Shown one piece after another: positions 5,886 through 6,144 of a DNA stretch of 6,144 bases (the stretch's first letter is position 1; each line of letters opens with the position of its first letter). The notes below the pieces were generated by a model. The model was not told where the DNA came from, made no database searches, and worked only from the letters and a program-made list of their open reading frames with translations. Source of the DNA: Oxalobacteraceae bacterium. Lineage in GTDB: Bacteria > Pseudomonadota > Gammaproteobacteria > Burkholderiales > Burkholderiaceae_D. The stretch lies in the NCBI GenBank assembly GCA_947453015.1, contig CANGFL010000088.1, positions 1 through 6,144 on the forward strand. The letters are read 5' to 3'. The position numbers and the translations under genes were made by a program.

Positions 5886-5901
5886 GCAAAGGCAAACACT
5901 C

Positions 5902-6126
5902 TTAGCTCTTGGTTTTTTCGCGAGCTTCGACGTCAATAGTCGATTTATCAGCGACATGTGCAGCAGGAGCGGCTGGCTTTTCCTCTTCACCGCCCTTAAC
6001 ACCATCCTTAAAACCTTTGACCGCCTTGCCCAGGTCCGACCCAATATTGCCGAGCTTCTTGGTGCCAAATACCAGCATCACGATAACTAGCACGATGACC
6101 CAGTGCCAAATACTGAACGAACCCAT
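5902..6126 (-). CDS. tatA: Sec-independent protein translocase TatA
   Basis: TatA is the small, abundant subunit that assembles at the TatBC-substrate complex to form the transport site. The 74-residue protein starts MGSFSIWHW, followed by one membrane helix (about 6-19), the conserved FG hinge (F20-G21 in VFGTKKL), and an amphipathic helix ([19 protein letters not shown]) running to about 43. An acidic/Ala-rich disordered tail ([10 protein letters not shown] and following) completes a normal length for the family. The Gly-Ser-Phe-Ser-Ile-Trp N-terminus and FGTKKL separate it from TatB, which has a GP hinge. The start is supported by a strong Shine-Dalgarno. It is the first tat gene on this strand; its promoter probably lies beyond the right edge. 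Confidence 0.97.
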   Translation of the reverse strand: MGSFSIWHWVIVLVIVMLVFGTKKLGNIGSDLGKAVKGFKDGVKGGEEEKPAAPAAHVADKSTIDVEAREKTKS

Positions 6127-6130
6127 TCTT

Positions 6131-6137
6131 ATCTCCT
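6131..6137 (-). promoter_or_regulatory. Strong tatA ribosome binding site
   Basis: AGGAGAT on the minus strand, with AGGAG six bases before the tatA ATG at 6126. It is the only near-consensus Shine-Dalgarno among the three tat genes, which fits high TatA output. Confidence 0.8.
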
Positions 6138-6144
6138 AGGAATA

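Overview
The window looks like a chromosomal segment of a betaproteobacterium, probably Burkholderiales and perhaps near Oxalobacteraceae. The basis is gene content and order: a Rieske protein gene (petA), a Nif3-family gene, an HtrA-type protease and tatC-tatB-tatA. From memory, this tatABC / S1C protease / Nif3 / petABC neighbourhood is common in Betaproteobacteria. No species is claimed.

Layout, left to right. (1) The 5' part of petA on the minus strand (1-370), with a strong sigma-70-like promoter at 426-454. (2) A NarL/FixJ-type response regulator on the minus strand (567-1286), with a perfect AT-rich palindrome just past its stop (522-548). (3) An AT-rich gene-free stretch (1287-1706) holding copy A of an unnamed dispersed repeat (1364-1496). 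(4) A Nif3/YbgI-family metal-binding protein on the minus strand (1707-2471), divergent by only 20 bp from (5) a membrane-anchored single-PDZ HtrA/DegS-like serine protease on the plus strand (2492-3661). (6) A DUF2461 protein 2 bp downstream of the protease (3664-4344), convergent with (7) tatC, tatB and tatA on the minus strand (4402-6126). Copy B of the repeat (5180-5327) fills the gap between tatB and tatC.

How the genes fit together. TatABC exports folded proteins carrying twin-arginine signals. The Rieske protein at the other end of the window has such a signal (S10-R11-R12) and needs membrane insertion to join the cytochrome bc1 complex. The protease is built for envelope surveillance. 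The response regulator and DUF2461 look like additions to this envelope/respiration block.

The least expected signal is the repeat pair. Two same-orientation copies of 133 and 148 bp lie about 3.8 kb apart, and neither overlaps a coding region by more than about 3 bp. Copy B separates tatB from tatC and supplies nearly all of the mRNA upstream of the tatC start, where no Shine-Dalgarno is visible. The 15-bp length difference equals a (GATGC)3 tract in copy B. No CRISPR, tRNA, rRNA, transposase or phage gene was seen, and I found no convincing new multi-gene system.
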